Shown piece after piece: positions 1 through 8,113 of a stretch of 64,000 bases of DNA. A program made the position numbers and the translations under genes. The notes under the pieces are model-generated. The model was not told the DNA's origin. It did not search any database and saw nothing but the letters and a program-made list of their open reading frames with translations. This DNA is from Bacillus sp. AFS059628. GTDB lineage: Bacteria > Bacillota > Bacilli > Bacillales > Bacillaceae_G. Every line of letters starts with the position of its first letter. Positions within the stretch are counted from its first letter, which is position 1. The DNA lies in the NCBI RefSeq assembly GCF_002571225.1, contig NZ_NVEC01000003.1:107135-171134 (forward strand). The letters run 5' to 3'.

Positions 1-90
1 TCGGGCTTTTACGGGCAGTTAATCCCACACCTAACTTCTTTATTTTGCTGAATTTTGAGGTGTGGGTTTTACTGCCCGTTAATGCGGGGT
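1..90. repeat. Dispersed intergenic repeat with terminal inverted arms
   Basis: Two arms of about 22 bases (near 9-31 and 57-80) are close reverse complements, so the element can fold into a long hairpin. The loop carries the string ACCTAACTTCTTT, which recurs at 45341-45353 in another intergenic repeat. Dispersed non-coding repeats (bcr elements) are known in the B. cereus group. That this is one of them is inference, and I cannot assign a number. The element may extend left of the window. Confidence 0.55.
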
Positions 91-160
91 AGCAAATGGA
101 TTAGTAGGGAAATTCCAATTAATGAAGCGTGAAAATACGAATGGATTAGGAGTGACTGTG

Positions 161-382
161 TTGGAGCTAAGTCTCTATGAAAATACTGCACTTATTATAT
201 GCTTTGTGTTGTACGTTGGTAGTGTTATTGTTTATATTTCAAGGAAGTTTTCGCAAGAAAGAGAGCTTGAAAAATCAGAAATAACAGCTGAACTAGAAAT
301 GTTAGCTGATGAAAGTTATAAAAAACAAAAAATAAAAGAAGACCATGAGGCATCCCATCATTTAAACGCAAATAAGTTTTAA
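161..382 (+). CDS. Small single-pass membrane protein, unrecognised
   Basis: The open frame runs from an ATG at 122. The best ribosome-binding site (TTAGGAG, 146-152) serves a GTG at 158 or a TTG at 161, giving a protein of about 73 residues. It has one hydrophobic segment near the N-terminus (IICFVLYVGSVIVYI) followed by a charged Lys/Glu-rich tail that could form a short coiled coil. I do not recognise a family and no function is proposed. The gene sits alone, just downstream of a hairpin repeat. Confidence 0.5.
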   Translation: MELSLYENTALIICFVLYVGSVIVYISRKFSQERELEKSEITAELEMLADESYKKQKIKEDHEASHHLNANKF

Positions 383-478
383 AGATGGGGATTTTTTTTG
401 AAGTTGTTCTTTATTATGTTTATAGCAAATAACGCTAAAATGGAGTTTCCCCCTTATATAATGAAGGAGTGTATATAA

Positions 479-853
479 ATGAATTTTTATATTGCCTCAG
501 GATTTCAAAATAAACACCTTGTACGTTCTATAGCAAATGAATTGGAACATGCAGGATGGAACCATACATATGATTGGACTAAAAACGAAAGAGCAGTGAA
601 TCAAGAACAATTAAGAGAAATTGGTCAGGCAGAAAAGAATGCTATTAAAGAAGCGGATGTATTTTTACTTATATTAGATGGTGGGAACGGGAGCCATACA
701 GAGTTTGGAATGGCGATTGCGCTAGAGAAAAAGATATATGTATATCATGAAAGAAATCCGCTCCAAACAACGTTCTATCATTTGCCAGAAATAAATATTT
801 TTGAAGGAGATGCAACTGAATTTGCATCTTATGTTATGAATCATGTGAAATAA
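479..853 (+). CDS. Nucleoside 2-deoxyribosyltransferase-fold protein
   Basis: 124 residues. The N-terminal MNFYIASGF resembles the first beta strand of the nucleoside 2-deoxyribosyltransferase fold. It is followed by a region with conserved acidic residues, a hydrophobic strand (ADVFLLILDGG) and the GSHTEFGMAIAL segment, whose Ser...Glu-x-Gly-x-Ala pattern matches the catalytic-Glu helix of that family. Such enzymes move or hydrolyse the sugar of (deoxy)nucleosides, and related folds also bind or cleave NAD. The actual substrate cannot be read from sequence. A ribosome-binding site (AAGGAG, 464-469) precedes the ATG. It is a stand-alone gene with no obvious partner. Confidence 0.6.
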   Translation: MNFYIASGFQNKHLVRSIANELEHAGWNHTYDWTKNERAVNQEQLREIGQAEKNAIKEADVFLLILDGGNGSHTEFGMAIALEKKIYVYHERNPLQTTFYHLPEINIFEGDATEFASYVMNHVK

Positions 854-932
854 TAGTAACTACTTAAAAGGTTATAAAAGGGATCTTTTGGGTACAGTGA
901 TGATAAGAAACATATATAAAGGAGTACATAAT

Positions 933-1421
933 ATGAAATTAGAAAATGGATGGGAAACGAGCTTTTTAGAAGTCGTGCAAAATAGTGGATTTAAGAAAGA
1001 TGCACAGCTTAGTCAATTGCTTTGTGAGGATAGTGAAGAGGTTGAGGAGCTTGTTGATGATTATGGTTATGAAGAAATCATTGACCGCGAACATGATGAT
1101 GAATTAGCTGATATTTTAGGAGAAGAGCTTTTTAGTGAAATGGAACGACACGTATTCTTATCTGCACAGCCAGAAGAAAAACTTATTTCATTCGTAAATG
1201 GATTAGGTTTTCATGTGTTAGATTGGATCGTTCTTCTTGAAACAGAATTTGGCATTGATAGTGCAAACTTTACGTCAGACGCCGTGAAAACGTTAGAAAA
1301 GCGTTTTAGACAATTTCCATACATAGAGGACAAGACAATTTTTGATATGACATTTGGAGAAGCAATGGATGTATTAGAGTCTATTACGGAATTACAACTG
1401 AAGGAAAAGATGAACGTATAA
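933..1421 (+). CDS. Acidic conserved hypothetical protein
   Basis: 162 residues from the ATG at 933, chosen because AAAGGAG (918-924) lies 8 bases upstream; the longer frame from 888 lacks a ribosome-binding site. The protein is strongly acidic, with a Glu/Asp-rich stretch at residues 27-58 (SEEVEELVDDYGYEEII and following), and is predicted mostly helical with no membrane segment. I do not recognise the family. It ends in a strong symmetrical terminator shared with the convergent gene at 1457-1768. Confidence 0.55.
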   Translation: MKLENGWETSFLEVVQNSGFKKDAQLSQLLCEDSEEVEELVDDYGYEEIIDREHDDELADILGEELFSEMERHVFLSAQPEEKLISFVNGLGFHVLDWIVLLETEFGIDSANFTSDAVKTLEKRFRQFPYIEDKTIFDMTFGEAMDVLESITELQLKEKMNV

Positions 1422-1463
1422 TGTAAAAAAAGAACGTGAGGTAATCACGTTCTTTTTTACATT
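1420..1463. terminator. Bidirectional intrinsic terminator
   Basis: Arms of about 19 bases (1420-1439 and 1445-1463) pair almost perfectly around a short loop, and each arm carries an A or T run so it works in both directions. It overlaps the stop codons of the two convergent genes. Confidence 0.85.
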
Positions 1464-1768
1464 ATAATAATTTTATCATCTAGTTTTGTTTGCCCGCTAA
1501 GAAGTGCGTTTAAATATTCTACTTTTCTTATACAAGCCTGTATATGTCTTTCAACCTCTTGCAACTCTGCTTGGTGATGTGTTTCAATCGGATGAATTTG
1601 TACGTTGAATTTTTCAAATTGACTACTATATGTTATTTCTGCATAGCCGCTCATAATATCCATTTCGTTATGAAATAAAAATTGTTTCGTTTTGTCACAG
1701 AATGATACATTCTGAAAGCCATATACTTTTAATGCTTCAATTACTTTTTTAATCATTTTTGTATTCAT
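1457..1768 (-). CDS. Conserved hypothetical protein, 103 residues
   Basis: The gene is preceded by AAAGAGGG 7-8 bases before its ATG, so the start at 1768 is well supported. The protein has a mixed alpha/beta N-terminal half (MNTKMIKKVIEALKVYGF...) and a helical second half rich in Glu and Gln. It has no signal peptide or membrane segment. I do not recognise it. It is monocistronic and convergent with the acidic protein gene; a cre-like site lies about 60 bases upstream. Confidence 0.55.
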   Translation of the reverse strand: MNTKMIKKVIEALKVYGFQNVSFCDKTKQFLFHNEMDIMSGYAEITYSSQFEKFNVQIHPIETHHQAELQEVERHIQACIRKVEYLNALLSGQTKLDDKIIIM

Positions 1769-1824
1769 TTTTTTAACCCTCTTTACGAAGTTCTACTTAT
1801 ACATTATACCATAAAAAATTACAG

Positions 1825-1838
1825 AGAAAGCGCTTCCA
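1825..1838. promoter_or_regulatory. cre-like (CcpA) site
   Basis: The 14-mer AGAAAGCGCTTCCA matches the CcpA consensus TGNAANCGNWNNCA at every fixed position except the first T. It lies between the divergent genes at 1457-1768 (minus) and 2022-2237 (plus), so it could affect either. No experimental support. Confidence 0.35.
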
Positions 1839-2021
1839 AGTGTATTTTATTATAAACTTTACGTTTCAATCACAAAAATGAAACAAAGAAAAAATAATTG
1901 TAAAGAAGGGAGGACTCTTTTATTGTTTCGTCATATATATAGAGAAATAGTGCAATGAAAGGAAATTTTCCGAGGTGGAGATCGTATTTCCAATTTGAGC
2001 GCAGTAAAAGAGGTGAAAATC

Positions 2022-2237
2022 TTGAACTTTGATATTGTAGGACAAAAAGCATATATAAAAGATGGACCGCATCGGAACCGAATTGGAATTGTAAAGAAAA
2101 ATGAGACAAAATTAGAATCGCAGTTTGCTATTGTAATTGGAGAACAAATCATTGATGTAGAGCTAAAAGATATCGTGTTAGTTGGGGTAGACGTAGGACA
2201 ATTTCATAAATGGTGCGAACGAAATGGTTATTTGTGA
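2022..2237 (+). CDS. Small conserved hypothetical protein (KOW-like beta strand pattern)
   Basis: The open frame begins at TTG 1995, but the strong ribosome-binding site AGAGGTG (2009-2015) sits 6 bases before a TTG at 2022, giving 71 residues. The N-terminal strand pattern (VGQKAYIKDGPHRNRIGIVKK) resembles a KOW/SH3-like barrel element that binds RNA or protein, but this is only a resemblance. No membrane segment. The gene ends just before an intrinsic terminator. Confidence 0.5.
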   Translation: MNFDIVGQKAYIKDGPHRNRIGIVKKNETKLESQFAIVIGEQIIDVELKDIVLVGVDVGQFHKWCERNGYL

Positions 2238-2273
2238 AAAGGACGGGCTGTGAGATAATGAAATATATTTGAG

Positions 2274-2304
2274 AAAAGAGAATATGTCATTGTATTCTCT
2301 TTTT
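2274..2304 (+). terminator. Intrinsic terminator
   Basis: Arms AAAAGAGAATA and TATTCTCTTTT pair perfectly around an 8-base loop and end in a T run. It follows the small gene at 2022-2237. Confidence 0.75.
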
Positions 2305-2324
2305 CTATGTGTAAGGAGACGGAG

Positions 2325-2732
2325 ATGAAGTATACAGAAAGAGATTTTACATTGGAGTTAAAAGAGAAGATTCAATGCATGGAGAAGGAAATAGAGAGAA
2401 TATCATTTAAACTTTTTAAAGATTATTCACATTTGTACATAGAAAAAAACATGGAATTATTTATAGAACTCATTAGAGATAAAGAAAATCCTTTTGAAAC
2501 AGGATATTCTTCATCAATTTCGATAGCTGTATTAGATGAAGAAGGAAAGATGATTGAATTTTATACAGTTCCTATCTGGGAATGTTGTAGTTATTTTTTA
2601 GGAGTACCGCTTCAAATAAGGTTTTGGGGAAGTAAGTTAAGTGGTGAACTTGTTGATGAATCTTATTGTGAGATAGAGGAGGAGTTAAAGGAGCGGTTGG
2701 AAGAGTTTTTACAGTTTGCAGATGAGGAATAA
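2325..2732 (+). CDS. Hypothetical protein, 135 residues
   Basis: The start at ATG 2325 is set by AAGGAG at 2311-2316; the longer frame from 2307 overlaps this site. The N-terminal 40 residues form a charged, probably coiled-coil helix, and the C-terminus is Glu-rich (EEELKERLEEFLQFADEE). The middle has aromatic and beta-rich sequence. I do not recognise a family and see no membrane or signal segment. The next 190 bases hold no gene. Confidence 0.5.
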   Translation: MKYTERDFTLELKEKIQCMEKEIERISFKLFKDYSHLYIEKNMELFIELIRDKENPFETGYSSSISIAVLDEEGKMIEFYTVPIWECCSYFLGVPLQIRFWGSKLSGELVDESYCEIEEELKERLEEFLQFADEE

Positions 2733-2924
2733 TAGTTAGTCTTTAGTTTATAATTAATAGTTATTAAAAAAATGAAAAATGGTATATTTCCTTTATATCA
2801 ATACATGATAATATGTAGGTGTTGTTCTACACGGCTGAAGTAATTGATAGAGCTTTATACATAGTGTTTGAAACAATATGCTATGCCTTATATATAAAAG
2901 ATAAAGAGGAAGATGAAAAGAACT

Positions 2925-2961
2925 AAAAAAGGGCGCTAACAGTTTCTGTTAGCGTCCTTTT
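2925..2961 (-). terminator. Intrinsic terminator of tcyP
   Basis: On the minus strand, GGACGCTAACAG and CTGTTAGCGCCC pair around AAA and are followed by a T-rich run. It lies immediately after the stop of the transporter gene. Confidence 0.85.
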
Positions 2962-2963
2962 CA

Positions 2964-4358
2964 TTATGAAGCAATTTCACCAGTTTTTGTATCATCTTGA
3001 TTGTACGTATCTTGATCTAATTCACCAAGCCATTTACTAGAAATAAGACCTGCTGTCATAGAACCACTTACGTTAAGAGCTGTACGCCCCATATCGATTA
3101 ATGGTTCAACTGAGATAACAAGAGCGACAATACCAATTGGTAAGTTCATTGTAGATAGTACGATTAACGCTGCAAATGTTGCGCCGCCACCAACACCGGC
3201 AACGCCGAATGAGCTAATTGCAACGACAGCGATTAAAGTTAAAATAAATTGTGGTTGTAATGGATCAATTCCTACAGTTGGAGCGACCATCATTGCAAGC
3301 ATTGCTGGATAAATACCTGCGCAACCGTTTTGTCCGATAGATACTCCAAATGATGCTGCGAAGTTTGCAATCCCTTCAGAAATACCAAGCTTTTCTTTTT
3401 GCGCTTCAATATTTAATGGCATTGCACCAGCACTAGAGCGAGATGTGAATGCAAATGTTAATACAGGGAATACCTTTTTCAAATATTGAATTGGATTTAA
3501 ACCAGATAGAGCAATTAATAATAAGTGGATAACGAACATTACGATAAGTGCTACGTAAGACGCTAACACGAAGTTACCAAGTTTTAAAATAGCGTTTATA
3601 TCGCTACCAGCAACTGTTTTTGCCATAAGAGCTAATACGCCGTATGGAGTAAGACGTAAAATTAATGTTACCATACGCATTACGATTGCATATACAGCAT
3701 CAAGCATTTTCTTAAATAGTTCTGCTTGTTCTGGATATTTTCGTTTTACACCGATAAAGGCGATACCGATAAAGGCTGCAAATATTACAACCGAAATTGT
3801 TGACGTTGGACGAGCACCTGTTAAATCAAGAAACGGATTTGTAGGCAATAGTTCTAATAATTTATCTGGAATTGTTGTTTTTTCAATAGAAGTAAACCTT
3901 TCTTCAACTAGCTTCAGACGAGCAGATTCTGCATCACCTTGTTGCAGACCTGTTGCAGATACATCGAATCCTGCACTTGCAGCGATACCGACAGCTGCAG
4001 CGATTCCTGTAGTAAGAATTAAAATTCCGATAATAAGACCACTAATTTTACCAAGGTTTTTCGTTAACTGTAATTTTGTAAATGCTGAAATAATAGATAC
4101 TAAAATAAGTGGCATAACGATCATTTGAAGTAATTTTACATAACCGTTACCGATTAAGCCAAACCAAGTATTTGATTCAATAATTACTTTAGAAGTTGGT
4201 TCATAAATAAATTGTAATATAAGACCGAATATAATTCCGACTCCTAATGCAGTAAATACACGTTTATTAAAAGATACATGCTTACGTTGCATATAATATA
4301 ATACGCCAACTAAGATGAGCATGACTGCAACGTTAATTCCGACAAGCAGTGTATTCAT
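2964..4358 (-). CDS. tcyP: L-cystine uptake protein TcyP (sodium:dicarboxylate symporter family)
   Basis: 464 residues from the ATG at 4358, which follows AGGGGGA; the longer frame from 4379 has no ribosome-binding site. The protein is a multi-pass membrane symporter of the DAACS family. Its N-terminus (MNTLLVGINVAVMLI) and overall length match B. subtilis TcyP (YhcL), the cystine/S-methylcysteine importer. Conserved family segments include the Ser-rich re-entrant loop (FAFTSRSSAGAMPLNIEAQ) and the GVAGVGGGATFAALIVL helix. On the minus strand GGAATT sits just upstream of the Shine-Dalgarno, resembling half of a CymR operator, so control by sulfur supply is plausible. Monocistronic with its own terminator. 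Confidence 0.9.
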   Translation of the reverse strand: MNTLLVGINVAVMLILVGVLYYMQRKHVSFNKRVFTALGVGIIFGLILQFIYEPTSKVIIESNTWFGLIGNGYVKLLQMIVMPLILVSIISAFTKLQLTKNLGKISGLIIGILILTTGIAAAVGIAASAGFDVSATGLQQGDAESARLKLVEERFTSIEKTTIPDKLLELLPTNPFLDLTGARPTSTISVVIFAAFIGIAFIGVKRKYPEQAELFKKMLDAVYAIVMRMVTLILRLTPYGVLALMAKTVAGSDINAILKLGNFVLASYVALIVMFVIHLLLIALSGLNPIQYLKKVFPVLTFAFTSRSSAGAMPLNIEAQKEKLGISEGIANFAASFGVSIGQNGCAGIYPAMLAMMVAPTVGIDPLQPQFILTLIAVVAISSFGVAGVGGGATFAALIVLSTMNLPIGIVALVISVEPLIDMGRTALNVSGSMTAGLISSKWLGELDQDTYNQDDTKTGEIAS

Positions 4359-4364
4359 GTTGAT

Positions 4365-4392
4365 TCCCCCTAATTCCAATCTGTTATATAGA
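4365..4392 (-). promoter_or_regulatory. Possible CymR-like operator overlapping the tcyP leader
   Basis: Reading the minus strand, AACAGATTGGAATT precedes the tcyP ribosome-binding site. The AT-N-GGAATT half agrees with the CymR consensus from B. subtilis, where CymR represses tcyP; the distal half is poor. Speculative. Confidence 0.25.
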
Positions 4393-4442
4393 ATATAAGG
4401 TAATAAAACCTATAAGTCAACTAGGAAATTGCGGATTTAAAA

Positions 4443-4467
4443 AAAAGATGGCAAAATGCCATCTTTT
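4443..4467 (-). terminator. Intrinsic terminator of yqgY
   Basis: AAAAGATGGCA and TGCCATCTTTT form a perfect stem around AAA, ending at the yqgY stop codon. Confidence 0.8.
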
Positions 4468-4708
4468 AATGTCCAGCCCCAGGGACAAGTAAAAACGTCG
4501 TGTAGTATGTAAATCCTATGAAGAAAACAGTTAAATATGCCCCAAATACGTATATATACATACGCTCTGTTAAATTTAAATAGCTTAAAAGTACGAAAAA
4601 TCCTGTTTGTCCTAAAAATAGTAGTGCGGTCGAGTGCATATCCCCTACGTAAAACATAACCGAGAAAATTCCAGTCCAAAAGCCGAGAACGCGAAACATG
4701 CGCTCCAT
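4466..4708 (-). CDS. yqgY: DUF2626 family membrane protein YqgY
   Basis: 80 residues. The start (MERMFRVLGFWTGIFSVMFY) and the LTERMYIYVFGAYLTVFF segment are typical of the YqgY/DUF2626 family, which is found in Bacillus near comG. Two to three hydrophobic helices are visible and the C-terminus is short (VPGAGH). The start is supported by AGGAGGG upstream. A longer overlapping frame at 4437-4745 is a shadow. Function unknown. Confidence 0.8.
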   Translation of the reverse strand: MERMFRVLGFWTGIFSVMFYVGDMHSTALLFLGQTGFFVLLSYLNLTERMYIYVFGAYLTVFFIGFTYYTTFLLVPGAGH

Positions 4709-4787
4709 GCCATCTCCCTCCTTTTCTAAAAAAAGTAAACCTCACCTCATTATAGTTTATTTTTCTTACTATTGTAAATATTCGTTC

Positions 4788-4828
4788 ATATAAAAAGAAG
4801 CCAATTATGATTGGCTTCTTTTTATATG
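4788..4828 (-). terminator. Symmetrical intrinsic terminator
   Basis: A perfect stem of about 18 base pairs (core AAGAAGCCAAT / ATTGGCTTCTT) flanked by A and T runs lies directly after the stop of the regulator at 4834-5529. Its symmetry would allow termination from both sides. Confidence 0.85.
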
Positions 4829-4833
4829 AGAAA

Positions 4834-5529
4834 TTAAATTGTTAGTTTATAGTTACAAGATTTACATCCATCTAGTAAACTATCGTTTCGTGTTAATTCC
4901 ATGTTAGGGAATAGGATTTCAAAAATCCCTTTCATCATATCTCCGTGCATATTACAAATTTCAGTTGGATGATGAACGGCAACTTCTTTAAATGGACAAT
5001 TGTGTACATCATAGAAAATTTTCGTTCCATCTGTACTTAATTCAAATGCAGGTGATAAGCCAGCTGTTGAGAAAGCTTCTTTTGCAATTTGAACTTTTTG
5101 TTCCACTGTTAAAGCATCTTCACTCACATTTAAACGCAGCATATGTTGTTGCATTAATTCGGTCCCGAATTGTTTTCCAGTTTCGTATAGCGCTTTTTCA
5201 CCAGCAGCGCCAAGGCTAAGTAAAGAATTAAATGCGATTCTTGCTAACAATTGATAATCACGGAATGGAAATTGTAATTGGATAACATCTTCAGATAATA
5301 CATACAATCTGCTTGGTCTTCCGCCTTTTCCAGTTTTCTTCGTTTCCGATTTCAGCATATGAACATCTTCTAATTTAGATAAATGTAAACGCGCTACGTT
5401 TGGATGAATGTCAAACTCATCTGCAATTTCTTGTACCGTTACGTAACTATGTTTTTGAGAAATATATTTATAAATGTAATAACGAGTTGGATCAGATAAT
5501 ACACCTGTAATTTTTAAAGCTTGTTCCAT
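4834..5529 (-). CDS. Helix-turn-helix regulator with C-terminal cysteine cluster (SufR-like)
   Basis: 231 residues from the ATG at 5529, preceded by GGTGGAG. Residues 1-80 form an ArsR/DeoR-like winged helix (VLSDPTRYYIYKYI..., TVQEIADEFDIHPNVARLHLSKL) with a basic wing (KKTGKGGRPSRLY). The C-terminal part carries NCPFKEVA, EICNMHGDMM and GCKSCNY, a set of four cysteines plus conserved His-Pro resembling the Fe-S or metal-binding half of SufR-type repressors. So it may sense iron-sulfur status, metals or redox. It is divergent from comGA with about 200 bases between them, so it could act on comG or on itself. Target and ligand are not known from sequence. Confidence 0.65.
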   Translation of the reverse strand: MEQALKITGVLSDPTRYYIYKYISQKHSYVTVQEIADEFDIHPNVARLHLSKLEDVHMLKSETKKTGKGGRPSRLYVLSEDVIQLQFPFRDYQLLARIAFNSLLSLGAAGEKALYETGKQFGTELMQQHMLRLNVSEDALTVEQKVQIAKEAFSTAGLSPAFELSTDGTKIFYDVHNCPFKEVAVHHPTEICNMHGDMMKGIFEILFPNMELTRNDSLLDGCKSCNYKLTI

Positions 5530-5731
5530 GAGGATCTCCACCTTTATCACTTTATCCAAGATAATAACATTATAATACAGATAAACATAAGTATAGGTAA
5601 TTTCAGACAATAATTCGGAAATTGTTCATAATTTCACAAACATATTTTTCCTTTTCGCTCTAGTGAAAATACAAAAGTAGTAATTTTTCTTATGAACTTT
5701 TTCATGCTATATACATAGTGGGGAGGGAAAA

Positions 5732-6778
5732 ATGATGAATGGAATTGAAAGCTTTGCGAATACGATTTTGAAAGAAGCGTGCAGGGTACAAGCTTCGGAT
5801 TTACACATTGTGCCCCGGAAGAAGGATGTGGCGGTTCAACTACGTATAGGAAAAGATTTAATGACGAAACAATACATTGAAAAGGAATTTGGAGAAAAAC
5901 TTGTTTCACATTTTAAATTTTTAGCATCCATGGATATAGGGGAGAGGCGGAAGCCACAAAATGGTTCCCTGTATTTACAAATGGATGGACAAGAAGTATA
6001 TTTACGCCTTTCCACGCTACCAACTGTATATCAAGAAAGTCTCGTTATCCGTCTTCATTTACAGGCATCTATTCAGCCGTTATCTCATCTTTCGTTATTT
6101 CCAAGTACAGCGAAGAAACTACTTTCTTTTTTACATTATTCCCATGGGTTACTCGTATTTACTGGACCGACTGGTTCGGGAAAGACAACAACAATGTATG
6201 CGTTATTAGAGGTAATTAGAAAAAAGAAAACACGTCGCATCGTTACACTAGAAGATCCAGTTGAAAAAAGAAATGACGATGTATTACAAATTCAAATAAA
6301 TGAAAAAGCAGGTATCACATATGAGGCGGGACTAAAGGCTATTTTACGTCATGATCCAGATGTTATTTTAGTCGGTGAAATTCGTGATGAAGAAACAGCA
6401 AAAATTGCTATAAGAGCAAGTTTGACTGGCCACTTAGTAATGACAACACTGCATACGAATGATGCGAAAGGGGCAATACTTAGATTTATGGATTTTGGCA
6501 TAACGAGGCAAGAGATTGAACAATCTTTATTGGCTATAGCTGCACAGCGACTTGTCGAATTGAAGTGTCCGTTTTGCAAAAGAAAGTGCTCAACTTTATG
6601 TAAATCAATGAGGAAAGTAAGACAAGCGAGTATTTATGAGTTGTTATATGGATATGAGTTAAAACAAGCGGTTAAAGAAGCAAATGGGGAATGTGTCACT
6701 TATAAGCACGAAACATTACAATCTTCGATACGAAAAGGGTACGCTTTAGGTTTCTTAGAAGAGGATGTGTATGTTTAA
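5732..6778 (+). CDS. comGA: Competence traffic ATPase ComGA
   Basis: 348 residues, first gene of the comG operon. It powers assembly of the transformation pseudopilus. It has a GspE/PilB-type N-terminal domain, a Walker A motif (GPTGSGKT, residues 145-152), the Asp box around LEDPVE (residues 173-178), Walker B (DVILVGEIRDEE, near 210-221) and a His box (TTLHTND). A C-terminal CPFC...C cluster (from residue 279) may bind zinc. GGGAGGG lies 5-6 bases before the start. The upstream region has A-tract/T-tract blocks as expected for ComK control, but I cannot fit a strict ComK box. comGB overlaps its 3' end. Confidence 0.95.
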   Translation: MMNGIESFANTILKEACRVQASDLHIVPRKKDVAVQLRIGKDLMTKQYIEKEFGEKLVSHFKFLASMDIGERRKPQNGSLYLQMDGQEVYLRLSTLPTVYQESLVIRLHLQASIQPLSHLSLFPSTAKKLLSFLHYSHGLLVFTGPTGSGKTTTMYALLEVIRKKKTRRIVTLEDPVEKRNDDVLQIQINEKAGITYEAGLKAILRHDPDVILVGEIRDEETAKIAIRASLTGHLVMTTLHTNDAKGAILRFMDFGITRQEIEQSLLAIAAQRLVELKCPFCKRKCSTLCKSMRKVRQASIYELLYGYELKQAVKEANGECVTYKHETLQSSIRKGYALGFLEEDVYV

Positions 6779-7802
6779 GAAAATATGGAGTTTAAGTGAT
6801 CAAGTAATATTACTGAAACGATTAGGAGAACTATTAGAAAAAGGATACTCCCTTTTGCAGGCTTTAGAATTTTTACGGTTTCAATTACCTGTAGAAAAGA
6901 AAGTGCAATTGCAGCACATGATCGATGGATTAAAAGATGGAAAAAGTCTACACGATTCTTTTTATCAATTAAAGTTTCATCAGGAGATGTTAAGCTATTT
7001 ATTTTATGCTGAGCAACATGGTGATATTTCTTTTGCATTGCAACAAGGGAGCGCACTTCTTTATAAAAAGGATAAGTATAGAAAAGATATGATAAAAATA
7101 ATGCAGTATCCTATGTTTTTGGCGTTCTTTTTAATAATCATGATTTTAATTTTTAATCGCATTTTATTACCGCAGGTTGACATGGTATATAGTTCGTTTG
7201 GTTCTACAGTACCGTTATTTACAGAACAAATATTAAGTGTAATTAAGCTACTACCCTATCTTATTTTTAGCACTATTTGTCTAGTCATAATTGGCTGTAG
7301 TATATATTTTTTTTACTTTCGGAAACTCCCTCATATGAAGCAGGTAAACATTATACTTCGTATCCCCCTCGTAAAAACATTTCTTATTTTAAAGCATTCA
7401 CATTATTTTGCTAATCAATTGAGCAGTTTATTACACGGCGGACTATCCGTACTTGAGGCTCTAACAATAATGATGGAGCAAAAATATCATCCGTTCTTTC
7501 AGTATGAAGCGGGCCGAATTGAACGCCAATTAATTGCAGGAGAGCCGTTGCAATCTATTATTGCTAAAAGCGGATATTATGAGGAAGAACTTTCTTATAT
7601 TATTACGCATGGACAAGCAAACGGTAATTTGGCGATTGAATTAGGTGACTATAGTGATCTTATTATAGAAAAGATTGAGAAAAAAGTTAGACGAATGTTA
7701 GTAATCATTCAACCAATTTTATTTGTGTGTATTGGAGGAATAGTCGTTCTTATGTATTTAGCAATGATTATGCCAATGTTTCAAATGATGAATTCTATAT
7801 AG
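6771..7802 (+). CDS. comGB: Competence membrane platform protein ComGB
   Basis: About 343 residues. It is the GspF/PilC-type inner-membrane platform protein of the DNA-uptake pseudopilus. It has two cytoplasmic helical T2SF domains separated by hydrophobic segments near residues 110-130 and 155-180, and a final membrane helix near the C-terminus (LFVCIGGIVVLMYLAMIMP). The start at ATG 6771 is preferred over the ATG at 6765 because of spacing to AGAAGAGG. It overlaps comGA by 8 bases, consistent with translational coupling. Confidence 0.92.
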   Translation: MFKKIWSLSDQVILLKRLGELLEKGYSLLQALEFLRFQLPVEKKVQLQHMIDGLKDGKSLHDSFYQLKFHQEMLSYLFYAEQHGDISFALQQGSALLYKKDKYRKDMIKIMQYPMFLAFFLIIMILIFNRILLPQVDMVYSSFGSTVPLFTEQILSVIKLLPYLIFSTICLVIIGCSIYFFYFRKLPHMKQVNIILRIPLVKTFLILKHSHYFANQLSSLLHGGLSVLEALTIMMEQKYHPFFQYEAGRIERQLIAGEPLQSIIAKSGYYEEELSYIITHGQANGNLAIELGDYSDLIIEKIEKKVRRMLVIIQPILFVCIGGIVVLMYLAMIMPMFQMMNSI

Positions 7803-7813
7803 GAGGTATTTAC

Positions 7814-8113
7814 ATGCAGAATGAGGAAGGGTTTACCCTTTTGGAAATGTTATTAGTTATGGTCGTCATCACTGTATTATTACTATTAATTATTCCGAAT
7901 GTAGTTACACAGCGTTCATCCGTCGAAGGAAAAGGATGTAAAGCCTATGTGAAATCTATAGAAGCGCAAATACAAGTATACCAATTGCAACATAATAAAA
8001 TTCCCTCTCTAAAAGAGCTAGTTGATGGGAAATATATTACGAAGGATGAGTGTCCGAATGGTGAGTCTATTCACATTTCAAATGATGGCACAGTAACAAG
8101 TGGGAAACTGTGA
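7814..8113 (+). CDS. comGC: Major pseudopilin ComGC
   Basis: 99 residues from ATG 7814, preceded by a perfect AGGAGG (7801-7806). The type IV prepilin signal EEG|FTLLEM is present: cleavage after Gly by ComC, Phe at +1 and Glu at +5. It is followed by a hydrophobic helix (LLVMVVITVLLLLIIPNVV). Two cysteines in the mature part (in KGCKAY and DECPNG) suit the disulfide described for ComGC. It is the main building block of the pseudopilus. The longer frame from 7727 belongs to the comGB overlap. Confidence 0.95.
   Translation: MQNEEGFTLLEMLLVMVVITVLLLLIIPNVVTQRSSVEGKGCKAYVKSIEAQIQVYQLQHNKIPSLKELVDGKYITKDECPNGESIHISNDGTVTSGKL

Noticed and set aside
4437-4745. 102-residue minus-strand frame overlapping yqgY
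   Set aside because: It is in another frame of yqgY, runs into the terminator, and its product looks like a frame-shadow, rich in Arg and Phe.
5640-5731. ComK boxes upstream of comGA
   Set aside because: A and T tracts are present, but no pair fits the AAAA-N5-TTTT rule exactly. Expected from biology, not demonstrable from this sequence.
5634-5909. 91-residue minus-strand frame at the comGA start
   Set aside because: It overlaps the comGA start and its promoter, with no ribosome-binding site. Shadow frame.
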